Positions 45,088 through 53,231 of a stretch of DNA of 64,000 nt are shown here, piece after piece; the stretch's first letter is position 1; each line of letters starts with the position of its first letter. The stretch is from Thiothrix subterranea (GTDB taxonomy: Bacteria; Pseudomonadota; Gammaproteobacteria; Thiotrichales; Thiotrichaceae). The stretch covers positions 2,480,001 to 2,544,000 of the forward strand of contig NZ_CP053482.1 in assembly GCF_016772315.1 (NCBI RefSeq), in the 5' to 3' direction. The position numbers and the translations under genes are program-made. The notes beneath the pieces are model-generated. The model saw only the letters and a program-made list of their open reading frames with translations, was not told where the DNA came from and did not search any database.

Positions 45088-45582
45088 TTATACTGCGGCG
45101 AGGGCTGCGTCGTAGTCCGGCTCTTGTGCGATTTCCGGCACTTGTTCTGTGTAAGTGACCATGCCGTCTTTAATGACCACGATAGCGCGGGAGAGCAAGC
45201 CAGCTAACACACCCGTGGTAATGGTTGCGCCGTAAGCGTTGCCAAAATCCTTGTTGCGGAAGTCGGAGAGGGACACCACATTGTCCAAGCCTTCTGCGCC
45301 ACAGAAACGGCTATGCGCAAACGGCAGGTCAGCCGACACGCACAATACCGCCACATCCGCTTTGCCGCTGGCGAGTTCGTTGAATTTGCGGGTGGATGCG
45401 GCACAAACGCCTGTGTCCACACTGGGGTAAATGTTGAGGATCACCGTTTTGCCTGCAAAGTCTTGCAGGGTAACGTCAGACAGGTCAGTTTTGGTCAGGG
45501 TAAACGCAGGGGCTGCGCTGCCCACGGCGGGCAGTTCGCCGCAGGTATCAATGGGGTTGCCTTGTAAGGTGATGGTTGCCAT
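45088..45582 (-). CDS. tpx: Thiol peroxidase Tpx (2-Cys peroxiredoxin)
   Basis: 164-residue atypical 2-Cys peroxiredoxin that reduces hydrogen and alkyl peroxides using thioredoxin. Peroxidatic C60 lies in [18 protein letters not shown] and resolving C94 in [13 protein letters not shown]; the order [12 protein letters not shown]-like start ([20 protein letters not shown]) is family typical. The ribosome site AAGGAG is 7 bp upstream. It lies 36 bp after metY on the same strand and is likely in one transcript, linking sulfur amino-acid synthesis and redox defence. Confidence 0.95.
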   Translation of the reverse strand: MATITLQGNPIDTCGELPAVGSAAPAFTLTKTDLSDVTLQDFAGKTVILNIYPSVDTGVCAASTRKFNELASGKADVAVLCVSADLPFAHSRFCGAEGLDNVVSLSDFRNKDFGNAYGATITTGVLAGLLSRAIVVIKDGMVTYTEQVPEIAQEPDYDAALAAV

Positions 45583-45618
45583 CTGAAATCTCCTTGAGTG
45601 ATTGATGTGAATCTGTAT

Positions 45619-46890
45619 TTATACGCTTGCAAACGCTTGTTCGAGGTCGGCAATAATGTCGTCAATGTGTTCAATGCCAACACTCAAACGGATGGTTTCG
45701 GGTTTGACACCTGCCCGCAATTGTTCCGCTTCGGTCAACTGGCGGTGCGTGGTGGAAGCGGGGTGGCAAGCCAGTGATTTTGCATCGCCGATATTCACCA
45801 GCCGTTTGATCATCTGTAACTGGTCGTAGAATTTCACCCCCGCATCAAACCCGCCTTTGATCCCAAACGTCATCAGTGACGCAGGTTTGCCGTTGAAATA
45901 TTTCAACGCCAATGCATGATACGGGTCATCGGGCAGTGCAGCAAAATTCACCCACTCGACCTTGGCATGATTTTTCAGGTAATGCGCAACGGCAATGGCG
46001 TTATCGCAGTGGCGTTCCATGCGCAGTGCCAGCGTTTCCAAGCCTTGCAGAATCAGGAAGGCGTTGAATGGCGAGAGTGCCGAGCCGGTATTGCGCAAGG
46101 GTACGGTGCGGGCGCGACCGATATAAGCGGCGGCACCGAGGGCTTCGGTGTATACCACACCGTGGTAAGACGGTTCGGGGCTATTAATGGCGGCGTAGCG
46201 TTCTTTGTTTTCTGCCCAAGGAAATTTGCCGGAATCGACAATAATGCCGCCGAGTGAATTGCCGTGACCGCCGATGTATTTGGTGAGGGCGTGAACCACG
46301 ATGTCCGCGCCGTAATCAATCGGGGTACACAAAATCGGGGTGGCGACAGTGTTATCCACAATCACCGCGACGCCGTGTTTGTGCGCGGCGCTGGCAATCG
46401 CTTCAATGTCGACGATATTGCCCGCCGGGTTGCCGATGGTTTCGCAGAAAACGGCTTTGGTTTTGGCATCAATCAGCTTTTCGATGGCTTCAGGGCTGTC
46501 GTTTTCGGCAAAGCGCACTTCAATGCCTTGCTTGGGGAGCATGTGTGCAAATAATGTATACGTGCCGCCGTACAATTGCGGAGTGGCGACGATATTATCG
46601 CCCGCTTCGGCGATATTGAGGATGGCGTAATTGATGGCTGCCATGCCGGAGCTGACGACTAAGCCGCCCACGCCGCCTTCGAGTGCAGCGACACGCTTTT
46701 CCAGCACGTCATTGGTGGGGTTCATCAGGCGGGTGTAAATATTGCCGGGTACTGCGAGATTGAATAAATCCGCGCCGTGTTGGGCATCGTCGAATTCGTA
46801 AGCCACGGTCTGGTAAATTGGCACGGCTACCGACTTGGTGGTCGGGTCGGTGGTATAGCCAGCGTGGATGGATAGTGTTTCTTTTTTCAT
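45619..46890 (-). CDS. metY: O-acetylhomoserine aminocarboxypropyltransferase (MetY)
   Basis: 423-residue PLP enzyme of the Cys/Met metabolism family that adds sulfide to O-acetylhomoserine to give homocysteine. The Schiff-base Lys is K204 in VVHALTKYIGGHGNSLGG. Other marks: YTRLMNPTNDVLEKRVAALE, SSGMAAINYAILNIAEAGDN and CHPASTTHRQL. The length and the insert FPWAENKERYAAINSPEPSY distinguish it from MetB/MetC. ATG at 46890 has an ideal ribosome site (AAGGAGGA). It is divergent from mutM with a 70-bp shared promoter region. Confidence 0.94.
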   Translation of the reverse strand: MKKETLSIHAGYTTDPTTKSVAVPIYQTVAYEFDDAQHGADLFNLAVPGNIYTRLMNPTNDVLEKRVAALEGGVGGLVVSSGMAAINYAILNIAEAGDNIVATPQLYGGTYTLFAHMLPKQGIEVRFAENDSPEAIEKLIDAKTKAVFCETIGNPAGNIVDIEAIASAAHKHGVAVIVDNTVATPILCTPIDYGADIVVHALTKYIGGHGNSLGGIIVDSGKFPWAENKERYAAINSPEPSYHGVVYTEALGAAAYIGRARTVPLRNTGSALSPFNAFLILQGLETLALRMERHCDNAIAVAHYLKNHAKVEWVNFAALPDDPYHALALKYFNGKPASLMTFGIKGGFDAGVKFYDQLQMIKRLVNIGDAKSLACHPASTTHRQLTEAEQLRAGVKPETIRLSVGIEHIDDIIADLEQAFASV

Positions 46891-46960
46891 GGGAGTCCTC
46901 CTTGGTGGAGTCATAAGGTATAACATACGTCCATAATATTGACCACAGAAAGGATATGCG

Positions 46961-47773
46961 ATGCCTGAATTGCCCGAAGTCGAAACCACCCGTCGTGGCA
47001 TTGAGCCTTGGTTAAAGGAGCATACGGTGAAGAACGTGTGCATCCGTCAGCCGCAATTACGCTGGCCTGTGCCGGATGCGGTTGGCGCATTGGCAGGGCA
47101 GGTGGTGCATGAGTTGACGCGGCGGGGCAAATACATTTTGCTGCATACCGATGCGGGCGTGGGGCTGATTCATTTGGGAATGTCCGGCAGTTTGCGGATT
47201 GTGGAGGCGGATTTAGCGCCGCGTAAGCATGACCATTTTGATTTGGTGTTAGACAGTGGCAAGGCGGTGCGTTACCACGACCCGCGCCGTTTCGGGGCGT
47301 TTTTGTGGGCAGAGGGCGACCCGCTGCAACACGCTTTATTGCGCGAATTGGGGCCGGAGCCGTTGGAAGACGGTTTCGATGGGGATTATTTGTTTGAACG
47401 TTCGCGTAACCGCAGTGTGAGCGTGAAAGCGTTCATTATGAATGCGCACATTGTCGTTGGCGTAGGCAATATCTACGCCAACGAAGCGCTGTTTCTAGCG
47501 GGGATAGACCCACGGCTGGCGGCGGGGGGCGTATCCCGCGAACGTTACGCTAAACTTGCGCAAACTATCCGCCAGATTCTGACCTATGCCATTGAATGCG
47601 GGGGAACAACCCTGCGTGATTTTGTACGTGAAGATGGGGCGCCGGGGTATTTTAAGCTGGAGCTGAAGGTTTACGACCGGGCTAAGTTGCCGTGCGTCGT
47701 GTGCCAGAATCCCATTGTTCAAATCACCCAAGGGCAGCGTTCCACTTGGTTCTGCCCCATCTGCCAAACTTGA
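46961..47773 (+). CDS. mutM: Formamidopyrimidine-DNA glycosylase MutM
   Basis: 270-residue base-excision repair enzyme removing 8-oxoguanine and formamidopyrimidines. The N-terminus PELPEVETTRRGIEPWL carries catalytic P2 and E3 after Met removal. The conserved RRGKYILLHT Lys, RYHDPRRFGAF, and HIVVGVGNIYANEALFLAGI (helix-two-turn-helix) are present. The C-terminal zinc finger is CVVCQNPIVQITQGQRST followed by WFCPICQ. The length is normal. Confidence 0.97.
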   Translation: MPELPEVETTRRGIEPWLKEHTVKNVCIRQPQLRWPVPDAVGALAGQVVHELTRRGKYILLHTDAGVGLIHLGMSGSLRIVEADLAPRKHDHFDLVLDSGKAVRYHDPRRFGAFLWAEGDPLQHALLRELGPEPLEDGFDGDYLFERSRNRSVSVKAFIMNAHIVVGVGNIYANEALFLAGIDPRLAAGGVSRERYAKLAQTIRQILTYAIECGGTTLRDFVREDGAPGYFKLELKVYDRAKLPCVVCQNPIVQITQGQRSTWFCPICQT

Positions 47774-47806
47774 TGAAGGGAAATCGCCTTGCGGCTTGCC
47801 GCTGAG

Positions 47807-48001
47807 TCAAGTATGGCGCGTACCCCTGATCGACATATCGGCTTCTTCCAGCACGCCATTCGCCATCAATTCGCGAATTAACTGCCTGCGGATGCCTTTG
47901 TTCACACCAATATCCATGCCAATGCGGTAGAAAAGGAAGGAGGGAATCCCGATAATGACCAACCCGATCATAAAATACATGATAACTTCTGTATCCAACA
48001 T
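47807..48001 (-). CDS. Small single-helix membrane protein
   Basis: 64-residue protein with one membrane helix (VIMYFMIGLVIIGIPSFLFY) and a charged C-terminal tail (IRRQLIRELMANGVLEEADM). AAGGGGC ribosome site 5 bp before ATG. It stands alone between the convergent mutM and the divergent dusA. Unknown function. Confidence 0.6.
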   Translation of the reverse strand: MLDTEVIMYFMIGLVIIGIPSFLFYRIGMDIGVNKGIRRQLIRELMANGVLEEADMSIRGTRHT

Positions 48002-48091
48002 AAAAGCCCCTTGCTTAATGTGCCGTTGTGCGATTGATTCGATTGTTTTTTAAGCGAAATAAACAGAGCCGCTCTTAAATAAGAATATTAT

Positions 48092-49060
48092 ATGACTAAG
48101 CTGAACAGGAAATTTACCGTTGCGCCAATGCTGGATTGGACTGACCGCCATTGCCGTTATTTTCACCGTTTATTGACCAAAAAATCGGTGCTGTACACCG
48201 AAATGGTGACGACCGGCGCACTCTTACATGGCGACCTTGAGCGTCATTTACGCTTCAATCAAGAAGAACACCCGGTGGCGTTGCAATTGGGTGGCAGTGA
48301 GCCGCAGGAAATGGCGGAATGTGCGCGTCTGGCGGAAAGTTACGGTTATGATGAAGTGAATATTAACGTCGGTTGCCCTAGCGAGAGGGTGCAAAAAGGC
48401 GCGTTTGGCGCTTGCTTGATGGCGGAACCGGATTTGATTGCGGAATGTGTCAGCGCCATGCAAGCCACCGTGAATATTCCAGTGACGGTCAAAAATCGGA
48501 TTGGGATTGATGATCAGGATGATTACGCGGGCTTGCATCACTTTGTTAGCACGGTGTCGCAAGCCGGTTGCCAGACGTTTATTATTCATGCGCGTAAGGC
48601 GTGGCTGAAGGGGCTGAGTCCTAAGGAAAACCGCGAGATTCCGCCTTTGCGTTACGACTTGGTGTATGAACTCAAGCAAGCGTTTCCGCATCTGGAGATT
48701 ATTATCAACGGTGGCATTACGACGCTGGAACAATGCCAGCAGCATTTGCAGCACGTCGATGGGGTAATGGTGGGGCGCGAGGCTTACCATAATCCGTGGT
48801 TGTTGGCGCAGGTGGATTCGGCGCTTTACGGGGTAGATGATGCGTTTCAGGATCGCAAAGCGGTGTTGGCAGCGTTTTTGGATTATGTGCAGGCGCAACA
48901 AGCAGCGGGTGTGGCATTGAACCACATGAGCCGTCACATTCTCGGTTTGTTTCAGGGGATGCCGGGAGCGCGGTCGTTTCGGCGGCTGATTAGCGAGAAT
49001 GCGCATAAGCAAAACGCGGGTGTTGAATTATTGTGTAATGCGGCTGAAAAAATTGCTTGA
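48092..49060 (+). CDS. dusA: tRNA-dihydrouridine(20/20a) synthase DusA
   Basis: 322-residue FMN enzyme reducing U20/U20a in tRNA D-loops. Marks: [38 protein letters not shown] (DusA type), the catalytic Cys in [60 protein letters not shown] and [17 protein letters not shown]. The length fits DusA rather than DusB/C. The tRNA-Asn promoter overlaps its last codons. Confidence 0.95.
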   Translation: MTKLNRKFTVAPMLDWTDRHCRYFHRLLTKKSVLYTEMVTTGALLHGDLERHLRFNQEEHPVALQLGGSEPQEMAECARLAESYGYDEVNINVGCPSERVQKGAFGACLMAEPDLIAECVSAMQATVNIPVTVKNRIGIDDQDDYAGLHHFVSTVSQAGCQTFIIHARKAWLKGLSPKENREIPPLRYDLVYELKQAFPHLEIIINGGITTLEQCQQHLQHVDGVMVGREAYHNPWLLAQVDSALYGVDDAFQDRKAVLAAFLDYVQAQQAAGVALNHMSRHILGLFQGMPGARSFRRLISENAHKQNAGVELLCNAAEKIA

Positions 49061-49085
49061 CCGATCTCTGTTTGCTCTATATTAT
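49057..49085 (+). promoter_or_regulatory. Sigma-70 promoter of tRNA-Asn
   Basis: TTGACC (49057-49062), exact 17-bp spacer and TATTAT (49080-49085), about 20 bp before the mature tRNA 5' end. The -35 element overlaps the end of dusA. Confidence 0.7.
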
Positions 49086-49105
49086 ATGCGCCTCAAACCG
49101 ACAGT

Positions 49106-49181
49106 TCCTCGATAGCTCAGTCGGTAGAGCAACGGACTGTTAATCCGTGGGTCACTGGTTCGAGTCCAGTTCGAGGAGCCA
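49106..49181 (+). tRNA. tRNA-Asn (anticodon GTT)
   Basis: 76-nt tRNA with CCA encoded (49179-49181). Acceptor TCCTCGA pairs with TCGAGGA; D-arm GCTCAGTCGGTAGAGC; anticodon stem-loop ACGGACTGTTAATCCGT giving GTT; T-arm CTGGTTCGAGTCCAG. It is near identical to bacterial asparagine tRNAs. Confidence 0.98.
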
Positions 49182-49190
49182 ACATTCTAT

Positions 49191-49208
49191 ATCATGGTGT
49201 ACCATGAT
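49191..49208. repeat. Short dyad after tRNA-Asn
   Basis: ATCATGGT-GT-ACCATGAT, 8-bp arms around a 2-bp centre, 9 bp past the tRNA. It may help 3' processing or be a protein site; nothing else supports a function. Confidence 0.4.
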
Positions 49209-49213
49209 GATTC

Positions 49214-49249
49214 AAAAGCCTTTGCAGGTCGCAATCTGCAAGGGCTTTT
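49214..49249 (+). terminator. Terminator downstream of tRNA-Asn
   Basis: Arms AAAAGCCTTTGCAG (49214-49227) and CTGCAAGGGCTTTT (49236-49249) with one T-G and an 8-nt loop. It also faces the convergent PII-like gene ending at 49269. Confidence 0.75.
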
Positions 49250-49268
49250 GTGCGTCAGCTTGTGACCA

Positions 49269-49640
49269 TTATGCCTCTTCTTCGGGCAATTCCGGCAAGG
49301 TGTAAGGCGTGGCGGCGAGTAAGCCGTGCATGTACATCAAGCCACCGTGCGGGCGATTGATCTCAGCTAGTTCGTAGATGTATGCAAACACCTCGTCCGC
49401 TTGTTCGGTGGGGACGGCGACCGTCAGCACTTCTTTTTCCGAGGTTTCGCCAATGCCGCGATAGCGTAGCGGGGTTAATCGCCCGTTGCCGCGTGCGTAA
49501 TGAATATCCACTGCGGTCAGCCCGCGTTCTTTGGTTAAGGCTTTGGCTACCTTCATGGCGCGGCCTTTGGGCAGGATGCAGGTAATGACTTTTTGTGAAA
49601 TGAGGGTGGGGGTAACGCTTAACATGTTGGGCGGACTCAT
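49269..49640 (-). CDS. PII-like regulatory protein 2
   Basis: 123 residues from ATG 49640 (MSPPNMLSVTPTLISQKVIT). The region VITCILPKGRAMKVAKALTK, then AVDIHYARGNG and EKEVLTVAVPTEQADEVFAY has the beta-alpha-beta layout and the late GIGETSEKEVLTVAVP strand of PII-family trimers, with a shortened T-loop that lacks the Tyr51-type uridylylation site. The start overlaps the stop of the first PII-like gene (ATGA). It is the third gene of the DUF1538 operon. It is probably a sensor that binds a nucleotide or metabolite and controls the membrane protein. GlnB identity is excluded by the loop. Confidence 0.72.
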   Translation of the reverse strand: MSPPNMLSVTPTLISQKVITCILPKGRAMKVAKALTKERGLTAVDIHYARGNGRLTPLRYRGIGETSEKEVLTVAVPTEQADEVFAYIYELAEINRPHGGLMYMHGLLAATPYTLPELPEEEA

Positions 49641-50014
49641 GAGCCTTGACGTGGGTAATCGGTGAGGCGTTCGACGATTTCGGGGGGAATGAAGGTGGCG
49701 GCTTTTTCCAGCGGCGTGACCCACATAAAGCCCATGCCGGGCGTATCCATTTTGCCTGCTAAATACATTTTTTCAAACACGCGGTCGAGCTGGTCGGTGG
49801 ACACCACAATATTGATGACTTCTTTTTCCGCTTCGATGGCTAAGCCCATAATGCCGAGGCGTTCGCGCACCCCGCGCCCGCGTGCGTAATGGATGCTTGC
49901 CCCTTGTGCGCCTGCTTCTTGGGCGGCTTTGACGATTTCATCCGCTAGACCGCGTTGCACAATCGCAGTGATCAGGGCGACATCGGTCAAGACAACAATT
50001 TCACGTTTGCTCAT
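49637..50014 (-). CDS. PII-like regulatory protein 1
   Basis: 125-residue PII-superfamily protein: REIVVLTDVALITAIVQRGL (strand 1 and helix 1), GAQGASIHYARGRGVRERLG (strand 2 and short T-loop) and EAEKEVINIVVSTDQLDRVF (strand 3 and helix 2). The C-terminal extension GMGFMWVTPLEKAATFIPPE is absent from GlnB. The start overlaps the DUF1538 gene stop by 4 bp (ATGA) and its stop overlaps the second PII-like gene. Two PII paralogues in tandem with one membrane protein suggest a hetero-oligomer or two-signal control; this is inference. Confidence 0.75.
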   Translation of the reverse strand: MSKREIVVLTDVALITAIVQRGLADEIVKAAQEAGAQGASIHYARGRGVRERLGIMGLAIEAEKEVINIVVSTDQLDRVFEKMYLAGKMDTPGMGFMWVTPLEKAATFIPPEIVERLTDYPRQGS

Positions 50015-51786
50015 GCGGGTTTACCTTGGGTTGAAGCGTGTTTGGGGGCTTGGTCATAGTAACGTTGCTTACGGCTGACTTTCCAGCGTATCCACAAGCC
50101 GGTGAGCATGACCGAGATAATCGGGCAAATCGACGCCATTGAAAGAATGCCAAAACCTTCAATTGCCTCGACCGCATTACCCACGCCCAGCCCCATCGCT
50201 AACACCAGTGGCACGGTCACGGGGCCGGTGGTGACTCCGGCGCTATCCCACGCGATATTGACGAATTCTTCGCTAGACAGGTAAGTGAGGATGACCGCGA
50301 ATAAATAACCCGGAATCAGCAACCAGGCCAGCGGGAGGTCGAAGATGATTTTCGCGACTCCCAAGGCAATGCCAAACGCTACGCCAAATGATACTGCATA
50401 CATGAGTAAGGATTTGCGGAATGCACCGTTGGTGAGCGTTTCAACCGTCAAACCGAGGGCATTGAGGGCGGGTTCTGCCAAGGTCGCCCCAAACCCCAGC
50501 AACCACGCAAACAACAATGCCAGCGATAAACCCAGTATGGCGCTGTACAGCGGGCTATGCGTCACCGCTTCAATCGCGGTGAAGGCGGCGGGAATCAGGC
50601 TGCCGGATTGCCCGCCCAGTTTCGCCAAGCCATAGCTTAAACCAAGGTTGAACATGATCATGCCGATCACCGCAAGGGCAATGCCGTAGGCGATTTGACC
50701 GGGTTCGGGGAGTTTTTCCTTTAGGATTAGCCACATGACCAGCAGCAAAAACAGCACCAGCGGCACAATGGCGCGTAAACCAGCGATGATTTCCAGCCAA
50801 GGGGTTTGGCTATACCATGCCGGTTCCAGTGCTTGCTGGGCGTTGGCGGCGGTGGCAATGATCTCGGCGGGCGTGGTGGTGAACGCGAGATACAGTGCGA
50901 GTAATTGCACACTGAGGATCGGGAATAGCGACGCTAAGGTGACAATGCCAAAGCCGGACAGTGACGATTGCCCTTTGCCCGCAGCGGCGGCAATGCCGAT
51001 CCCCAATGCCAGTACCAGCGGTACGGTGACAGGGCCGGTGGTGACAGCGCCGCTATCCCACGCCAGCCCCAAGGTTTTACTGAGTTCGGGGTCGAATTGC
51101 ATGAAAACGGTGAGGGCGATAATCGGGATGAGTGACAGGTAAATCAGCGGTTTTAAGCTCCAGCCATTGAGCAGGCGCAATGTGCCGAGGATGGCGGCAG
51201 CGCCCACGCCAATCCCGACCCCTAACACCAGCACTTCTGCCCATTCGTTGAGCATGGCGTAGAGGTAGGGGGCGGATTCGACTTGTACAATTTGCCCAGC
51301 GGCTTTCAATGCGCCAATGGCGGGTTCGGCAAAGGTGACACCAATACCCAGCAGAAAGACAATGCTGAGTACCACCGGCAAGGTGGCTTTGGCAGGAAGC
51401 GTATTGCCGAGCGCTTCGCCAAAGGGCATCAGGCCGACTTTTAAACCTTCCATGAAAAACATCAAGCCGAGAACCACCGCGACTAAGCCACCGGTAATCA
51501 AGCCAGCATCGGCAACGCCTTGTTGCAGCACAAAAATCTGGAACAGCACAAGGTAGAGCGCGAGTGGAACCACGGCTTGCACTTGTTCCATCAGGCGGCT
51601 GCTGATGTAGGGTTGAATCAGGCGATAAGCATCAATCCAGCGTAGGTGGATTTTGGGGGCGCGGTAGGGAATTTCGCTGCCATCAGCGGCGTGCCACACT
51701 TTTGGGGTGAGGTTGTTGTAGGATATTTGTTGCTGCTGAAGCGTAATTTCGCGCACAAATGCGCCAAAGCGGATTTCAGTTGGCAT
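50011..51786 (-). CDS. DUF1538 duplicated membrane protein, putative transporter
   Basis: 591-residue polytopic protein with about 12-14 helices made of two homologous halves. Repeat pairs: WDSGAVTTGPVTVPLVLALG and WDSAGVTTGPVTVPLVLAMG; TFAEPAIGALKAAG and TLAEPALNALGLTVE; GLMFFMEGLKVGLMPFGEAL and the matching GMIMFNLGLSYGLAKLGGQ. An internal inverted-pair design is common in ion and organic-acid carriers, but the substrate of DUF1538 is unknown. A 70-residue soluble N-terminus (FGAFVREITLQQQQISYNNL) precedes the first helix. Operon order: DUF1538, PII-like 1, PII-like 2, all with 4-bp overlaps. Confidence 0.85.
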   Translation of the reverse strand: MPTEIRFGAFVREITLQQQQISYNNLTPKVWHAADGSEIPYRAPKIHLRWIDAYRLIQPYISSRLMEQVQAVVPLALYLVLFQIFVLQQGVADAGLITGGLVAVVLGLMFFMEGLKVGLMPFGEALGNTLPAKATLPVVLSIVFLLGIGVTFAEPAIGALKAAGQIVQVESAPYLYAMLNEWAEVLVLGVGIGVGAAAILGTLRLLNGWSLKPLIYLSLIPIIALTVFMQFDPELSKTLGLAWDSGAVTTGPVTVPLVLALGIGIAAAAGKGQSSLSGFGIVTLASLFPILSVQLLALYLAFTTTPAEIIATAANAQQALEPAWYSQTPWLEIIAGLRAIVPLVLFLLLVMWLILKEKLPEPGQIAYGIALAVIGMIMFNLGLSYGLAKLGGQSGSLIPAAFTAIEAVTHSPLYSAILGLSLALLFAWLLGFGATLAEPALNALGLTVETLTNGAFRKSLLMYAVSFGVAFGIALGVAKIIFDLPLAWLLIPGYLFAVILTYLSSEEFVNIAWDSAGVTTGPVTVPLVLAMGLGVGNAVEAIEGFGILSMASICPIISVMLTGLWIRWKVSRKQRYYDQAPKHASTQGKPA

Positions 51787-52000
51787 AATTTCCCTGACGG
51801 CTGCTAGTCGTGTCTTGACAATACCATAAATAAACTCGTCATCTTAATAGATTTATTTAAATGGGTGGCGTGAGGGCATTATGTGCTGAGAAAATGGTAC
51901 GTTGCTGAATCAGGTGCTGGAGGAAGGTGGGCGCTACTGGGTTTTAACGGTATGATCAATCCTATCGAAAAATATACCATCTCCCTGTAAGGACTCGCCC

Positions 52001-52393
52001 ATGACCGCTAACACCCACCACCCACGCGGAACCCTGATCCTACGCACCCTCGCCATGCCCAAGGACACCAACCCCAACGGTGACATCTTCGGCGGCTGGA
52101 TTCTCTCGCAAATGGACATGGCAGGCGGCATCCTTGCCAAAGAAATTGCCAAAGGCAGAATAGTGACCGTCGCGGTCAACAGCATGAAATTCATCCGCCC
52201 GGTGAATGTCGGTGACGTGGTGTGCTGTTACGGCGATGTGGTGAAAATCGGCAAGACTTCCATCACCTTGCACCTGCAAGTGTGGGTCAAACCACTATGG
52301 CACGGCAGCGAAACCGAACTGCGCTGGCAAGTGACCGAAGCCGATTTCACCTACGTCGCCATCGACGCAGACGGCAACAAACGCCCGCTGTAA
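52001..52393 (+). CDS. Acyl-CoA thioesterase, hotdog fold (YciA-like)
   Basis: 130-residue thioesterase. Core RTLAMPKDTNPNGDIFGGWI with the catalytic Asp/Asn region, LSQMDMAGGILAKEIAKGRI and VTVAVNSMKFIRPVNVGDVV match YciA-type hexameric acyl-CoA hydrolases. A ribosome site (AAGGA) precedes the ATG. The 214 bp upstream (51787-52000), shared with the divergent DUF1538 operon, contains TTGACA at 51815 but no clear spacing match; no other gene is supported there. Confidence 0.9.
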   Translation: MTANTHHPRGTLILRTLAMPKDTNPNGDIFGGWILSQMDMAGGILAKEIAKGRIVTVAVNSMKFIRPVNVGDVVCCYGDVVKIGKTSITLHLQVWVKPLWHGSETELRWQVTEADFTYVAIDADGNKRPL

Positions 52394-52396
52394 GCC

Positions 52397-53131
52397 TCAG
52401 CCGCTCTTCGTCCACTCCGGCAGGCGTTGCATTGCGCCCTTCATCTCCGCATGGATCGCCTTGTAGTCCGGCGCAAACTTCGCCACCAGCGCCCAAAACC
52501 GCGTGGAATGGTTCATTTCCACCGTATGGCAAAGTTCATGAATCAGGGTGTAACGCACCCATTCCACCGGCAGCAGCACCAGCTTGTAGTTGAGGTTGAT
52601 ATTGCCACGGGTGGAACAGCTTCCCCAGCGCGTTTCTTGCCCCTTCACACTGTAACTGACGTAACCCAGACCGGTCTGCGTCGCCAGTTGTTGCAGCATC
52701 TGCCCCAGATGGTAGCGGGCGTAGTTTTTCGTCCACTCACGCAGCACGTAACGGCAATGTTCTGGGTTGCCAACCGCGCCGGAAAGGGTCAGCGTGCCAT
52801 CATCCCCAATATCCGCCGCAATATTGTGGCGCGAGGTGGGTGTATACACCAGCCGGAAACGTTCGCCCGTGACCGGAAACTCAAGGTATTCAGGCAGCGC
52901 AGGCGCATCCATCAGGGGTGCGGTATAACGTTCCACCTTGGGTAGGTTGTCCGTAATCCAGTCCAGTTTGCTATGAATCCAGTCACGTAACTGCTGCTCA
53001 CCTACCCCGATCGGCTGTGTCACCACCAGCCCCTTGTCAGCCGACAGGTTCATCCGCATGTATTTCGCCCGCGCCGATTGCCGCACCTCATAATCCAGCA
53101 CACGCCCATCCACCAAGGTCAACCGTCCCAT
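52397..53131 (-). CDS. YgjP/SprT-like zinc metallopeptidase (DUF45)
   Basis: 244-residue protein of the YgjP-like family. The zinc motif HELCHTVEMNHSTRFW has HExxH-type HELCH with a downstream His/Asp, preceded by the family blocks YSVKGQETRWGSCSTRGNIN and LNYKLVLLPVEWVRYTLIHE. N-terminal YEVRQSARAKYMRMNLSADK is typical. Cytoplasmic. Convergent with the thioesterase (3-bp gap) and divergent from argS. Confidence 0.88.
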   Translation of the reverse strand: MGRLTLVDGRVLDYEVRQSARAKYMRMNLSADKGLVVTQPIGVGEQQLRDWIHSKLDWITDNLPKVERYTAPLMDAPALPEYLEFPVTGERFRLVYTPTSRHNIAADIGDDGTLTLSGAVGNPEHCRYVLREWTKNYARYHLGQMLQQLATQTGLGYVSYSVKGQETRWGSCSTRGNINLNYKLVLLPVEWVRYTLIHELCHTVEMNHSTRFWALVAKFAPDYKAIHAEMKGAMQRLPEWTKSG

Positions 53132-53231
53132 CCTACTAATCCTTCAATCGTGAGAATCCTCTTGCAGAAAGTGGATTCTACCCCGCAACCCGCCTAAAAT
53201 CCCCCTTTTGCCCACACCCGAAAAGAGTCTG

